Below, piece by piece: positions 42,001 through 54,000 of a DNA stretch of 64,000 nucleotides. The notes beneath the pieces are model-generated. The model was not told where the DNA came from and did no database searches. It was given only the letters and a program-made list of their open reading frames with translations. Within the stretch, counting starts at the first letter, position 1; each line of letters begins with the position of its first letter. This DNA comes from Sipunculus nudus. Lineage: Eukaryota > Annelida > Sipuncula > Golfingiida > Sipunculidae. The position numbers were made by a program, and so were the translations under genes. Location of the stretch: positions 43,351,079 to 43,415,078 of the forward strand of contig CM049309.1 in the NCBI GenBank assembly GCA_026874595.1. Reading direction: 5' to 3'.

Positions 42001-45000
42001 TCGTTGCTGTTTTGTTTGTCCTAACAGCTCAGTCCCCGAGAGGCTCAGAAGTACGGTCAGAGTTACTATGTTCCCTCTCGTCTACGTAGATGCTCAGACT
42101 CGGGATGTCTCTGTACACCCACACATAAAGACGTCATCTTCTACCTGGATTTCCATGGCTTCTTATCAGGTAACAATTATTGATTGTCAGGTAATCGTTA
42201 TTGATTATCAGGTAATAATTATCAGATAACTGTAAATTATTGGCCATGTCATATTTTGGTTTGGTTATATTTGGTCAGATTTTAATATGTAAGATAGCAA
42301 TTAATTATTGTAGCAGTAATTAATTGTCAGGTAACAATAATTAATTATCAGTAGCAATATTTATTTACTGACATCAGTACTAGACAAATCATTTATATTG
42401 TTATAATGCCGTACATGTTCAGTTAATAATGAACAGTAAACTGATGAAAGTGTTTGAATATTGCTGAAAAATGAACTTGTGTATAAGAAGTTATATCTTT
42501 CTGTTTCCTGAACAAGTCCATAGTAAGTTATATATTTCTGTTCTGAGTCACTGCCCCGTAACTGTTCTAGGTAATCTCAGTGTTTGGCTTTACAGGCAGG
42601 TTTTACTGTGTGCACTTGGACAATAATTTATGTCAGTCTGAATTAACATTAAATCTAGAACCTTGGTTCATTTAGTGAATATACTTTATAAATAAATTTT
42701 GTTGCACTAATATTGTTTTTTTTTTAATGAAATTCCTTATCACGAGGTATAAATGTTTATTAAGCTTGCTGATTGCATTTATTATAACCCTTCAGATGGT
42801 TTGTTTCACCGGTTACTCACACGAGCGATACGTTGGTCACAAGACTGTGGCGGACATGAACCAGAATTACATTACCGCAAGGGTCGTTTCTTTATGGACC
42901 CAGAGCATGACTTTGTCCTGGAGATGGCGCCACTGAAGTATGCAAGAGTCAAGGTGAGCTGTAGGATGCAGTGTATTGGTTAAGGCCTTGGGCTTGGGAG
43001 CTAAAGGTCGCTGTTGTGATGAGTTTGATCCCTGCCGGTTTGTCCAAGCTGAGATCTCATAAGAACCTCAGAGATTGGCAATGTGTCTAATATTTTAATT
43101 ACATGTTACAATTTCTTGATTATACTTATGGAATGGCATCAAAAATATTAAAACAAGAAGGCTCATATTTCTGTGAATACAGTTCCCTTCTTTCTTATAC
43201 AGTAGTCATTGATTCAAATATACCATTGCCCCTTCCATTGAAAATAATGTTATAAAGATGAGTTAAATTATCCTTGTACTTTGTAATTATGTAAACTGAA
43301 CGTATTTGGTGCTATCCTTTAAATTCTCTATCTGTAGACCTGAGTCATATCAATGTACAGACTTTCTTTCAAAGGTGCACATATCAAGGTACCTAAATGC
43401 AATGACAGATACTCGGACACACTATAAGTCAAATACTGCTTTCCGCCAATGACCTGGCTCATATATTTTCATGCACTTTGGGGTGAAGAGGGCTTTTCTT
43501 CGTGGTAAAGACCTTGGGCAGGGGGTTTTATCCAACAATCCAAACTTGACTAGTACCTATAATTTTGCTGTATCAGGTCATGAGGCCATAACCAATTTAT
43601 ACCAGAATGCCCCTTATGAGCTGTTTTCCTGTTTTACAGGTGACGGTGTTGAGGGTGTTGTACCTGGATGACTCTGATGAGTCATTTAGCGAAGAGACGG
43701 ACAGTCAACTGGTGCTGCCACCTAAACCAAATGCCTGTGCAAGGGTAAGCCTGTATATATGTAGCAGTTCACAAATACCTGTGAAAGTGTTACACACAGT
43801 ATGAGATGTAGGGTGGCTGAAACTGTTGCAAGATTAAGCTTCTTTATTTGGTAGCATAAGTCTGTGTTCTTTTAAATTGTATGTGGTATGGAGGATTTAT
43901 TTTACATTATTATATATTTATATTGATTTGCTATCTTTATTAAATGTCTTCCTTTATGAGGCACAAATAATTTTAGTGGTATATATTGCTTTGTGTTATT
44001 TTCTTGACAGGTTAGAAATTTTTTGGAGTCTGCTCTAAATGACCTAAGAGAATTGTGGATGAAGCGACTCTCATATCGTGCCTCTGTGGAGTGTATTTGT
44101 GATCGACCGTGTGCGTCACACAACCAGGCACGCTGCTCAGATCCCGACTGTCTGCACCTGTTGAACCTGGATGAGTGCATCTCCAGCAAGGTCGGTCCAG
44201 CCCAGGATTATTGATATCATATACTATCAAATATTAATACTTCTGTCTTTATTACTGTAAGACATGAATCACAGAGGCCCTGGCTGTGTATGAGAGGAAC
44301 TGCCCTTGATATGCATGGGTTCATCCTGAAAATTATGCCCAGAATTAATATATTGAATATGATGTATCACATATGTAATATATTTAATTCACAGATGGCA
44401 ATAAAACTGCAGTAGATTTGAATTGATGAAAAAAAATTCTTGTTGGAAGAAGTTGTTTGTTACTGGAATCACTGCTCTTGATTGGTCAGGAATCACTTGT
44501 ACTTAATATTTGAACACTTCCTGGTATCCATGAAATTTAATATGAACTAGTCTTCCCAAAAAAACTGTTGAAGTAACTTTTAGGAAAGTGATGTTAACCC
44601 CATATTCCCCAGCCACCCATGTTAAGGTCATATATTATTCAGCCAGACTGCACATGAGAGATGTCATAACATACAGTGCCATGTAATAGCTTATGGTTGT
44701 GGATACTAATTTTTGTTATTATTCATGTTAACAGGTTTACACAATTAGATGGTTTCTTGTTTTATTTACATTACATATATAGACTATGGTCCATGTAGAA
44801 CATATAAAATAGACATTAATAGCACAACAAACACAAACACATTAATTATTCATATGAAACTTTATTATCCAAGTGATCTGAGCATACAGTTAATGAAACT
44901 GCTGGCAATGATCTATTACACTGATTATATATGTGGATATTTGGTTTGTGTCTTGCAGGTGGTATGCTGTGAACACAGAAGAGTTAAAACTGGCCTTTAC

Positions 45001-48000
45001 AGGAAGTGGTTTCCTACTCCCAGACCAGTGGGTAAGTGCTGGATGATTACCTTCACTTAACCAGTTGAAGTTTCCACTTATATCATTTTATTTTTCTGTC
45101 TAACATTAAGTATGTTAAATAAATTAAAAGATATGTAACTCATGATCATTTATTCATCTCAGTATCTTGTAATCACAGATATGGTATGAAACTTGTGGTG
45201 TGACAAATAAGCAATTATATCAATGATTGGTCATCTTCTTTCATAATTGAATAAATCAATTGCATTTTGCATAATCGATCACAAATGATTATCTATGCAC
45301 ATCCATAGAAGTCATGTTATCCTGATCAAATATTCTTATTCTTGTCAGAGATGTAAGAAAGATGTTGTACAAAACCGCGAACTGCATTAAAACTTAACCT
45401 TGTGCAAAGAATATTTCACCAATTCAGCCATTACCTTAACTTTGCAGCTTGATGTACAAGTAAGAAGAATATACTCAGTCAATATTCTAGCTATTATTCT
45501 ATACACAATATTTCACATTTATACAAATGGTACATAAAAGGATTGATTAATAATCAATGATTTGTCATTTTCTGTTTTTCAGTGATTGATTATGAATTTA
45601 CAAAAGATTCCCATACTATGGTAGAATGTTTGTAGTGTTAATAAACATGCCATGAGCAGTCAAATTTGTGATCTGTAAACAACAGCCATATCATAACCAG
45701 TGCAGAAATAAAATGGCAAGGTTTTACAGCTGAACTAACTAATATCAGAAACTGTACAGTGCTTGTTAATCATGCTTTCAGCTAAGAGAGGCCCAGTGTT
45801 ACCAGGCACGATACAACAAGAGACACTAGACAACTGTAGTAACATCGAAACACTCAAGGACATCGACTTCCCTTCGTGGGTCAAGTCTGTGGCCAAACTG
45901 CTAAACGGAGGCTCAGATGGGCAGGACTGGATGGCTTTTGCTGGTCACTTAGGTCAGTAGCAATTCCTTAATGGTCAAGTCCTTCGAGAATGAGCTGTAG
46001 TAGACCTACATAGGTCCATAATCCCAGTACTGTTACCTATGTCTTGTTGACCCTTTGTCCAGCTGTCCTACTGCTGCCATTATATCACCATGGCCAGTTC
46101 AGTAATTTACAATTATCACTACAGGTAGCATCTGTAGGCTCAGTTATAGGCCTTACCCATTAGTGATAGTGGGACCCCCTGGAGAAAGAAAGTAAACTTT
46201 TTGCACCCCTCTGAAGAAGCCAATACAGGAATTATAAAATAATCACTGATCATTAATAAACATGATTAAAAGTTCAATTTATTCCAATTTAACTAATTTA
46301 TTCCTCGACCTGTTGCAAGTCTAGAGCTTGCAGTATCTCTGTCTGTTAATATGTTGGACCTGGAGACATGTTTAAAGTCAGATTAATGCTAACCAATTGA
46401 TTTTTTTTTCATCATCTACTATGCATGATATTTTTACAGAATTTGTTTCCCTACTTTTGACATTAATTTTGTGCTCAATTTTTTTTTTACTACACATAAT
46501 TTCCATAATACTTGTTTTCAGTTTAAATGTATAAAGTTATATAAATTATATATATATCAGTATAAATGTATTCTGAAACTGATTTCTTTTGCTGTTTCAG
46601 TATGAAACTGCAGGTTGCATAGACACCTGAACTTAAATGAATTATTATAATTGTTTTGTGTCCAGGATATCAGAAGAATAAGGTGGAGAAGTTTGGGGAG
46701 GATTTGAACCCTGGCCTTGCAGTTATCACAGACTGGATCATTTCGTCTGGGAACACAGCACTGTCAGTGGACATGATGATGTCTATCCTTGAACAGATGC
46801 AGAGGGATGATATTGTTGAAATTATCCAGAAGGGAAGAGGTCAGTACACCCAGACAGTTCGGTTTACCAGGACTAACATCAAGAACCAATGTACATTTTC
46901 TCAATCACCATGTTTTATTACGTAAACATAATTGTGAGCTGTTTCTGTATTAATGAGAATTTTCTCTGTTAAAGTTTATATGCCAGAGTAAGCCAACCAA
47001 AAATTTTTCCCCTTATTGGGCCCATTATCGCCCACCCCACCTGGTTCCTGTGTATCTAGGTCACACTTCCGTTTCCTGTAATCACTTTTTCTTCTGGCGT
47101 CAGCCATGATGGACGTGTGATCCCGCTCTGCGCGATTCGTCCACTGTTTTGGTTTGTACAGTCGGGTTTGCCAACTGAATTGTAAGTAGTGATTCTTTTT
47201 CCCTTCCCGCCATGGAGACCCTACTTGTTTCACCTGCTGTTCACACAATGACATCTGCCGGGGCCCTGCTGATTCCTGCTTCTATTGTCAGCCATGGTCG
47301 TCTGACAAATGGGCCTTGTTTCATGCCTAGTCCCATTCCCCGGTTGTAGGGGTTCCCCATACACGGTGACCTTATCTGGTCCCGTTGTTCCCACAAGGGG
47401 GGGGGGGGGGGATCCTACCATGGGTGGATGCAACACATCCGTGTTACCATCCCCATCCATTCCAACCTGTGAAGTTACTTCCCTGGTAGTTTCTACCACT
47501 ACATATCTTTACTATCAATTTAACGTAAGCGGAAGTCCTCCCCTCGGCTTCACATTTGGACCCCAGTCCGCTTATACCTAGTTGCTACTTCCGCGCAGGA
47601 GCTGCAACCAGACAGTCCTAAGTTCCATCGGCTCCAGCCTCCAACTTCCCCGGCGTCGGTGTCCGGTTTCTCATTAAATCCGGCGCCCTTCAATCGCCTT
47701 CCGCCACACCGCCGGTGTGTATGGAATTCACCGTTAATACGGTTGAACTTTAGGGGGAACACCACGCCGCCGTCTAGGGGTCGATCTCAACCACTACCGG
47801 GGCCCCCGTACTGCCCAGGTCTACTACGGCGTGGTCCCCCGGCACCCTCTGGACCTCCCGAGGGTACCAGGAGTCATGTTTTGATTGTTTGATCCCTTTT
47901 CTGGATCATCCGGCCGTTCCTTAGGCGCCCATGCATCCAGAGTCTGGGCTGGAACACCCGTTCGCAGATGGGAAACCCTTATTTTCTTCCTCCTCCCGGT

Positions 48001-51000
48001 TAACCGACCGTCAACTGTCGGATTTAGAGGGGCTCGGCCGTCCGGCGGCAGGGATGGTGAATGATTACACTAGCCTCCTCACTGTCTCCACCGAATCAAC
48101 CTCACTAAATGATATCTGACAAGCGTCAGCCGATGACTGTGCTGAACACCGGCAGGTTATTTTGCGTATTGTAGAAATTGTATTTTACTGCGCCTCTCGG
48201 CCTGTATCCATTCATTACATACCTTGAAACCCGAACTACGGCTGCATTGGCTGAGATTTACGCTCGCCCTTTTACGGGGTATCTTCTGTTTGGCGGCCAA
48301 CTTTGGCCCCTCTTAGTTCTTGCATTGGATCGTTCCAACCAGCAGGCCCGCTCCTGATCGGCAACTCCTGCTCCGCGCCCGTCTTACCACTTTCCGAGGT
48401 TGCGGCCTTCCAGTACGGCCCTCTCATCGGCTCGTCGGGCCCCTGCTCCGTCTTTCTGTCCTTCCCGCCATACCAGTCGTGCACAGCCTTTTCGCGGTCT
48501 TCCTCACGCTGAGGTTCGACCAAGAAAACACCCATTACGTCTGGTTGGCGCTCGTCTAAGTGATCATTTTTTCCCGCTTGGGCGGGCATTACGTCACATC
48601 GTTTAGTTCTCAGCACCGTCACGTTCGGGTTCCATTTTACTCTCGTCTTTTGCTGGTTACGAAACCGCATGGCCCAGGGCGCCCGATTTTTGTATCTCAG
48701 GCGCCTCTATTAGGTCATTAACCCGCCGCCCTTTCGCATGTTCAATATTCATGCGGTTCTCCGCATTATCAGTCGCAGGGATTTGGCGTTAAAATTAGAC
48801 CTTACAGATGCATATTGTCACTTTCCGATCCATCCGTCGTCCCTACCGTTTCTTCGGTGCGCCTACCCGAACCGCGTGTCTAAATTCCGTGCCCTTCTGG
48901 TCGGGATCAATGTGGCCCCTGGATTTTTACGCTGCAGGGAATAGAGAAGTTGCACACACGGTCACTCGTTACCTCCCCTCCCAGTGCTTATCTGTGCTCC
49001 CTTACCTAGACGATTGGCTTGTCCCTGCGGCAGATCGCTCTCTCTTACTGGCGCACCGCTCCCGGATTCTCGATTACTCGGGAACCTTGGCTCTCTTGTC
49101 TATACAGAGAAGTCCCCGCTCACTCCCACACAGTCCTCATGGTTTCTGGGTGTGCCTCTCGATTCTGCGTCAGGGACTGCGTCTCTCCCGCGCGCATTTG
49201 CTCTAAGGCCCAGGACGCAGATTCGTTCCTTTCTTGTGTCTCGCCGTATCGATTCTCGTGCCACTGCTTCTCTTCATGGCACTCTCAACTGGGCCACCAA
49301 TTTCGTTCCGTTCAGTTGGTTATATCTCCGTCTTGTTCAGTCTCTCCTGCGCGCTCACAGCCTTCTCCATCTCTGTTCGGTTCGTCCTGCGGTCCTCCCG
49401 TTTCCACTCAAGTGGCGGACCCTTCGCACCTCACTGGACCTTCCTTTCTCCTTCAGGGAGTTCCTTTCTCTCAGGAGATCTATTGTACGGTATTCACCGA
49501 CCCATCTCTCCTCGGTTGGGGTGCCCTCTGGCAGATCGCCGCGCCTCGGGCGTCTGGTCCCCTTCGGCACGCCTCCTTCATATCAATGTCCTCGACCTTC
49601 ACGCCGTCCGTCGCGCGATCTTCCGTTGGTCCCCGCCGCTTACTAGGCCGTCACATGCTCGTCATGACCACCCCACCACAGTGGTGGCATGTATAAACAG
49701 GCAGGGGGTACTTGGTCTCCCTAACTGATGCAGGAGAACTACTTCTTGTTCGATCTATGTATCTCAAGCTACGGGACTTGATCCGTGCGTCTCATCTTCT
49801 GGGCGTATTGATCTTTCTAACAGCCGCCCTTTCACGTGGCCCTGCTGTCCGTGCTCCGTCCGCGGAGTCACGATCATGTCCTCCGTCATCCTTTGGTGAC
49901 GGATTTATCCTGGGGGTACATGGCCGCACTTCTCGTCCTTGCTACATCACTACTTCCTGGCGTCTGGACGTTGTCTTACTTCACCTCCGCGGACCCCCTT
50001 AGGTACTGCTTTGTTCGGAGCATCTTCTGCATTTGTCTCGGCCAACGGTTTCCTCCTTGCTCTTGCATCTGCTGGTCGCCGCTCTGAGCTTCATGCCCTA
50101 GTGACCGATTCGCAATTTACATGAATTGCAGCCGACGGTTCCTCGGCCACCTTACATTTCCCTATGGAATTTCTCAGAGGAACCATCATTTGATGATCCT
50201 CCGTTAACCTGGCATGTTCGGGCCCTCCCTAATGGACAGTGCTGTCACAGGGCTACTATTTGCCCTGTTTGTGCTTTAAGTTACTATCTTAAAGCTACTC
50301 CTTCATATAGGGGGGGTAATAACACCGAGAAACCCCCAAAAGGCGCACTTGTTAGTGAGTGAAACACGACTCATGGGCACCATGTCTCCCCATTAAGCTT
50401 GCAGAGTGCTCACCCTGGATGGGGGCTGACCGTGAAAAATCTCACTGCCTCGGCTTAGATTCGAACTCACGATCTCCCGGCTTTGAGTCCTGCCCTCTAC
50501 CCCTGAGCCACTGAAGCCGGTATGTCCGGAGTTTACACGCCTGTCTATGAGAGGACAAATTATGGTATACCCAACATTTGTTTGTCCATTAACTTTTAGT
50601 GTCATCGCAATCACCCTGCATGAAACTAACCAAAACTACTTACCAATAGATATTCTCACCTATGTTTGATTATGGGCAGAATCCATGCATATTTAATAAG
50701 GTCAGAAGTCACTAGGCTACTTTGTGGTGTCGCCCCAATAAATTACCAGGTATATATGATGGATTTTGATAAAAGACAATAATTATTCTGTATAATATCT
50801 CGTGCTAAGTTTGATTTTTAACAAAATTCATGTATATTTAATAAGGTCGGAAGTCACCAGACTTTGGTGGCACCTTGATGACTAACCAAAAATCTGATTG
50901 ATTTTCATGAAACACATTATGAATATTAACCAATACAGTTTTTCTCCTGTATTACAGTTACATTCTGAGCAAAATTTACACATATTTAATGACGTCAGGG

Positions 51001-54000
51001 GTCACAAGATATGCAAGAAGAGTATTATGCACCATTTAGGGTGCTCTTGTTTATTATTTTATTTATATCCTTTGTGAGAACAACAGCTTGGTGTTGTTTG
51101 GAGTTTTTACCATAAAATCAAAATGTTTAGGTGGAGCAGAAGAATGTATTACATAAATATTTGCATCTCATTAAAATCTGCACTGATACAGTAATCAGTT
51201 TCCTTAATTAACATCTGTGTACCAAGTAGGGCTTCCTGTTTGCACTGACATCAGGTGGAGCAGTTTGGTTCTAATATGGATGATTTTGACATATAACATC
51301 TGAATGGAATTAGTCTACAAAGCAAGGAGCAGTAGACTGCTTATCTTAAAAAAATATTCCTTTTTTTTGTGTCTGAGAACACCCTGATTTATATATACTG
51401 TATCACTGCAGCTGAGAACTTTTGATTGTTGGTAGTTTATATTCTGAGTGTAGTACTTTCAGTGATACAAAGAGAGCTGTTCATCAAAATACTGTTTATC
51501 CGAAAAAATGTGTATCCATAATTTGTGTAAACAATGTTTTTATTTCGTACATGCAATGAGGATATGAAAACAGGCTAAAACCCTATATAAATTCTTCTCC
51601 TCAAATGTAATGTACACAACTATATACAATAAAACTTCAAGTTGCACATATAAAGAAAAAGTGAAAATGAAGATGAAGACAACTGTTTCAATATAACATG
51701 AACTAGTCAGGTCTGAACTGTGACTTGTGTAACTTTTACAGTTACAGTAATATGGTCAGTAGGTCTTAAGTGTCATTTATATAATGATAACTACATGTGT
51801 TGTTCACTTTGCACCATATATGACAGAGATACAAAATAATTGACAGAGATATTCAATTGTATCTTCAGAATTGAAATATAATTACTAAAACCTCATAAAC
51901 CGTCCTGACTTATAAATGAAATTTTGAACAATCTGAAATATTTTACAGTTTTCTGCATAGGACAAGTTCACCTTACTGTTTAACAAAAAGTTTACATTAC
52001 TATTTGCCCCTGGTTGCCCCAGTCAAAATCCTTGCCACTGACCACTGAATATGAATATATCTTGTTCCTGTTTATCTGTAAGTAAAACTTGAGAACTGAA
52101 ATTATGATGGTTAATCTGTAATTTTTACAAATGTAAATTTGGCCATCTGAAAATAATATATTTTGCATCGTGTATTTACTCCAGGTCCTGACTTATTATT
52201 GCATGCATCACTACTTACAGAGCTGGTTGTACACCTAAGTTTTTTGCTGAGCCTTTCACTAATTTCAGCTGCTGTAGGTGTGGAATATACCCACCGGCCA
52301 AGCCCCCTTATTAACCTTGTGTCCTGCTTGTCGAGTTGTTCACACCTGTAAACCAACCAGCGATGAGAGCAAATAAATTTTGAGCTGATTATGTAGGACT
52401 TGCATACACTTGTACTCATCTGAGCAGATTTACAGTTGAAGCAAATCTATATAAGCTGTATCATGACATGCAATTCATTCATAATTTAGCAAATAGTTTA
52501 CACGACAACACGGATTAGAGCACTAAAGATTCATGTCAGATGGACTTTGGGTCATGTAAGCGCAAACAACATGTCCTGTCACTTGAAGACAAGCTATGCA
52601 TTCTGGAGAGACTTGACCGAGGCGCCAATGCCGGAGTTGGCCAGTGTTGGCAGATCAACCATAAGTGACACCAAGAACAGTCGTCCGAAGTCAAGGGACT
52701 AAAAGGACCAGATGCAAGACACACAAGTTTTGAAGACAAAAGACGATGCACAAAGGCATCTGATGACAGGTTGGATGCAGCCGCATACCCATGGTTCCTG
52801 CAGGAACAGTCTGAAGCCTCATCCTGATCTGTTTTCACATCATTAGTTCATGTGATGTTTTCTCACTCTTATTTAAAATAAACTTTTTTCTTAAACCTTT
52901 TTAATATCTTGTCAACCGCTACCTTGCTGCATGTAATCAGTGAGGCTAACAAGCACATTTAGTTTTACTGCCAGCGCATAGAGGGCGCTGCAAAGAGGGC
53001 AGTTACTGCATGTCATGGCGGATATCCATACATTCAACTACCAGTGAGAGATAAACTGGTACATGTACTTCAGTGACAAATAATCTTAATAAGTGATTAA
53101 TATTATATTAATTACTCGAATGAAGGTTTGATTTATTCGTTTTCTGAAAGTCAACAGGTATTTATCACTTATGATTGGTCCCTTTTTTTAATAACTCTGA
53201 AATTGACTGTGTACAACTGTTTACATTGATGCAACAATCTTATTTTACACATGACCGTTCATCCAAACGTTCATTTATCCGAACTAAACCTTGTCCCCTG
53301 AGATGTTTGGATGAAAGGCGCTCCACTATGCTTCAGGTTTTTTTTTTGTATGGCACAGAATCTGAGGTGGACCTTCCTCCAGTGTTCATCAGCTATCAGT
53401 GGGATGCTCAAGATGAGGTCCAGGCCGTGAGGGACCGGCTGGAGAAGGCAGGATTCCGCTGCTGGATGGACATTGGACAGATGGGCGGCGGTGACCAGCT
53501 CTACGGCAAGATCGATGTGGGCATCAGAGGGGCAAAGGTTAGGATGTGACCATCTGTATATAGTCACTACATCCTGCCAAAAAAAAATGTTCATCTGATG
53601 TATCATCTGCTTTTCTGATCATATAATCTGTAAAATTTTGGGGTCACTTATCTGTAGTGTAAATTAAAGATTAATTGGTGCATATGGCCTGAAATATTTA
53701 TGTCAGTTTAATCTATATAATTATAATACATGTAAATAGGAAAAAGAAAAAAGAAATAGAAAAATAGAAAAAGCTCATTTATCTGCTCTGATATTATATA
53801 TTGGATATATATATATATATATGTATATGGTTGGTTGTAATTGCAAACTCATCACATTAATTCATGATAAACCAGTGTGTTAGCTACAACTGCTTCATTA
53901 TAAAACAGAACATGTTTTAATTGAAGAGTAGTGACCAGTACATGTGTTCAGTAGAGGGCAATGAAACTGATTGTAACTTTTAATTACAGGTTATAATTTC

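Larger units (their letters stand above)
46840..53358 (+). other. Intron 18, 6.5 kb, transposon-rich
   Basis: This is the largest intron in the 3' half and separates the Death and TIR modules. It contains a DIRS-like retroelement relic, a SINE A inserted into it, a satellite-like repeat (50600-51060) and a pogo/Tigger transposase relic (52540-52829). 51060-52500 has no recognisable content. Confidence 0.85.

Noticed and set aside
48272-48670. 132-codon minus-strand frame
   Set aside because: It is the antisense shadow of the GC-rich DIRS-like relic, whose + strand carries the RT signatures.
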